This document shows positions 63,138 to 64,000 of a DNA stretch of 64,000 bases, piece after piece. Source of the DNA: Streptomyces marokkonensis (GTDB lineage Bacteria > Actinomycetota > Actinomycetes > Streptomycetales > Streptomycetaceae); NCBI RefSeq assembly GCF_008312835.1, contig NZ_VSKS01000003.1, positions 124,001 through 188,000 on the forward strand, written 5' to 3'. Within the stretch, counting starts at the first letter, position 1. Each line of letters opens with the position of its first letter. The notes beneath the pieces were generated by a model. It saw nothing but the letters and a program-made list of their open reading frames with translations. It did not search any database and had not been told where the DNA came from. The position numbers and the translations under genes were made by a program.

Positions 63138-63638
63138 GTGACCACTCCGCCGCCCCAGGGCAACCCGTTCGCACAGGGTCAGCAGCAGCCCTACGGCCAG
63201 CCCCAGGGCCAGGCCCCCTACCCGCCCCAGGGCGGCTTTCCGCAGCAGGCCGGTCAGCCGGGCTTCCCCCCGCCGGGCGCCCCGGTTCCGCCCCAGCAGG
63301 GCCGCAAGATCAGCTTCAAGATGATCAAGAACATCGTCATCGTTCTGATCGTCGCGGGTGTGGCCATCGGCGGCTACATCGCCAGCCGGGACGACGCCGA
63401 CACCGCAGCGGTCGGGGACTGCATGCACCGGGGCAGCACGGACGACAACAGCCCGGACCTCGAGGTCGTCGACTGCGGTGACGCGAAGGCGCAGTACACG
63501 GTGCTCGCCAAGATCGAAGGCAACTTCTCCGGTCTCACGGCCCAGACCAAGTGCGAGACGGCGGCCAAGGACTTCGAGTACGTGTACACGGAGACCAACG
63601 GCAGCAAGAGCTTCCTTCTCTGCTTGAAGGACAAGTAA
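63138..63638 (+). CDS. LppU/SCO3897-family membrane protein
   Basis: 166 residues from GTG 63138 (GGGGGA upstream). Residues 1-53 are a cytoplasmic Pro/Gln/Gly repeat region (PYGQPQGQAPYPPQGG and similar). One membrane helix follows (about 60-80, IVIVLIVAGVAIGGYIA), then an extracellular domain with four Cys (GDCMHRG, VDCGDAK, TKCETA, LLCLKD), probably two disulphides. NCBI names this family LppU/SCO3897; function unknown. Its position beside cca matches the S. coelicolor order. The downstream gap holds two parS palindromes. Confidence 0.85.
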   Translation: MTTPPPQGNPFAQGQQQPYGQPQGQAPYPPQGGFPQQAGQPGFPPPGAPVPPQQGRKISFKMIKNIVIVLIVAGVAIGGYIASRDDADTAAVGDCMHRGSTDDNSPDLEVVDCGDAKAQYTVLAKIEGNFSGLTAQTKCETAAKDFEYVYTETNGSKSFLLCLKDK

Positions 63639-63650
63639 GAGAGACGGCGA

Positions 63651-63682
63651 AAGGGCGGTGTTTCACGTGAAACACCGCCCTT
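63651..63682. other. parS site in a 32-bp perfect palindrome (left member of a doublet)
   Basis: TGTTTCACGTGAAACA at 63659-63674 at the centre of a perfect palindrome with arms extended by AAGGGCGG on the left and CCGCCCTT on the right. It starts 13 bases after the stop of the LppU-family gene, so as RNA it should form a stable terminator-like hairpin. Confidence 0.92.
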
Positions 63683-63692
63683 CACCATGTCG

Positions 63693-63726
63693 ACGGGGTC
63701 ATGTTTCACGTGAAACATGACCCCGT
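63693..63726. other. parS site in a 34-bp perfect palindrome (right member of a doublet)
   Basis: TGTTTCACGTGAAACA at 63702-63717, 43 bases centre-to-centre from the left member. The inner 32 bases (63694-63725) are identical to those at 45540-45571. It ends nine bases before the cca stop codon, so each convergent gene has its own palindrome. Confidence 0.92.
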
Positions 63727-63734
63727 TCGCGCTC

Positions 63735-64000
63735 TCAGTCCTGCTGCGCGGCCCACCACTCCTTGAGTGCGGCTACCGCCGCGTCGTGCTCCATCGGGCC
63801 GTTCTCCAGGCGGAGCTCCAGCATGTGCTTGTAGGCCTGGCCGACGGCCGGGCCCGGCTTGACGCCGAGGATCTCCATGATCTGGTTGCCGTCGAGGTCC
63901 GGACGGATGGCGTCCAGCTCCTCCTGCTCCTGCAGCTGGGCGATCCGCTCTTCCAGGCCGTCATACGCACGGGAGAGTGCGGCGGCCTTGCGCCGGTTGC
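63735..64000 (-). CDS. cca: CCA-adding tRNA nucleotidyltransferase, C-terminal part
   Basis: Partial: the stop (TGA, 63737-63735) and about 88 C-terminal residues are in the window; the rest lies beyond the right edge. The visible end reads NQIMEILGVKPGPAVGQAYK then HMLELRLENGPM, the usual C-terminal helix set of actinobacterial CCA enzymes, finishing KEWWAAQQD. The enzyme adds or repairs the 3' CCA of tRNAs. Convergent with the LppU-family gene across the parS doublet. In S. coelicolor the gene beside SCO3897 is cca, which agrees. Confidence 0.88.
   Translation of the reverse strand, partial: NRRKAAALSRAYDGLEERIAQLQEQEELDAIRPDLDGNQIMEILGVKPGPAVGQAYKHMLELRLENGPMEHDAAVAALKEWWAAQQD

Overview
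This window is a contiguous piece of a Streptomyces chromosome, from the conserved core on one side of oriC. The evidence is very high GC with third-position GC bias, the sporulation regulator pair ssgR/ssgA, Rex-controlled cydABCD, leaderless starts and rare TTA codons. Gene content and order match, from memory, the S. coelicolor stretch running from about SCO3967 (left) to SCO3896 (right); this was not searched. In that genome dnaA/oriC lies just beyond the cca end, so oriC should lie off the right edge. No rRNA, tRNA, insertion sequence, prophage or CRISPR array was seen.

Layout. 177-5440: extracytoplasmic copper operon (YcnI-like, Sco, PCuAC chaperone, CopC-CopD fusion, Tat-exported DyP peroxidase). 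5511-9072: pheA, a 550-base gap with DnaA boxes, serS and a HAD phosphatase. 9405-12917: two ABC exporter pairs in one operon. 13083-17951: EphD-like hydrolase/SDR fusion, KptA, an unknown protein, a luciferase-like oxidoreductase and a second HAD phosphatase. 17956-25210: M23 peptidase and cydA-cydB-cydCD under a Rex operator. 25448-34178: hisC, a LacI regulator, a PPP-type phosphatase, a two-TM protein, a TerD-VWA protein, and thiC behind a TPP riboswitch. 34179-45530: YibE/F, ssgA, ssgR, small membrane and cupin proteins, a holin-like/phosphatase/CGL operon, and regulators with GNAT, Nudix and MFS genes. 45603-52108: serine hydrolase, dnaB, MATE pump, rpsF-ssb-rpsR-rplI. 52426-64000: cell-envelope genes (femX, alanine racemase-like, GT87, class A PBP), PadR, ino1, MFS, LppU/SCO3897-family protein and the 3' end of cca.

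The unifying signal is a scatter of ParB-binding parS palindromes: eight exact GTTTCACGTGAAAC sites (4369, 16033, 22661, 45549, 50323, 56815, 63660, 63703) and two one-mismatch sites (34030, 41181). Many are merged with other elements: two sit in the same 32-bp perfect palindrome between convergent genes, one spans the start codon of cydCD, one lies in the long P3 arm of the thiC riboswitch, and one is inside the DyP peroxidase gene. Three intergenic regions (6490-6801, 14891-14944, 48706-48749) carry DnaA-box matches. The window therefore overlays chromosome organisation and replication-control sites on ordinary genes.
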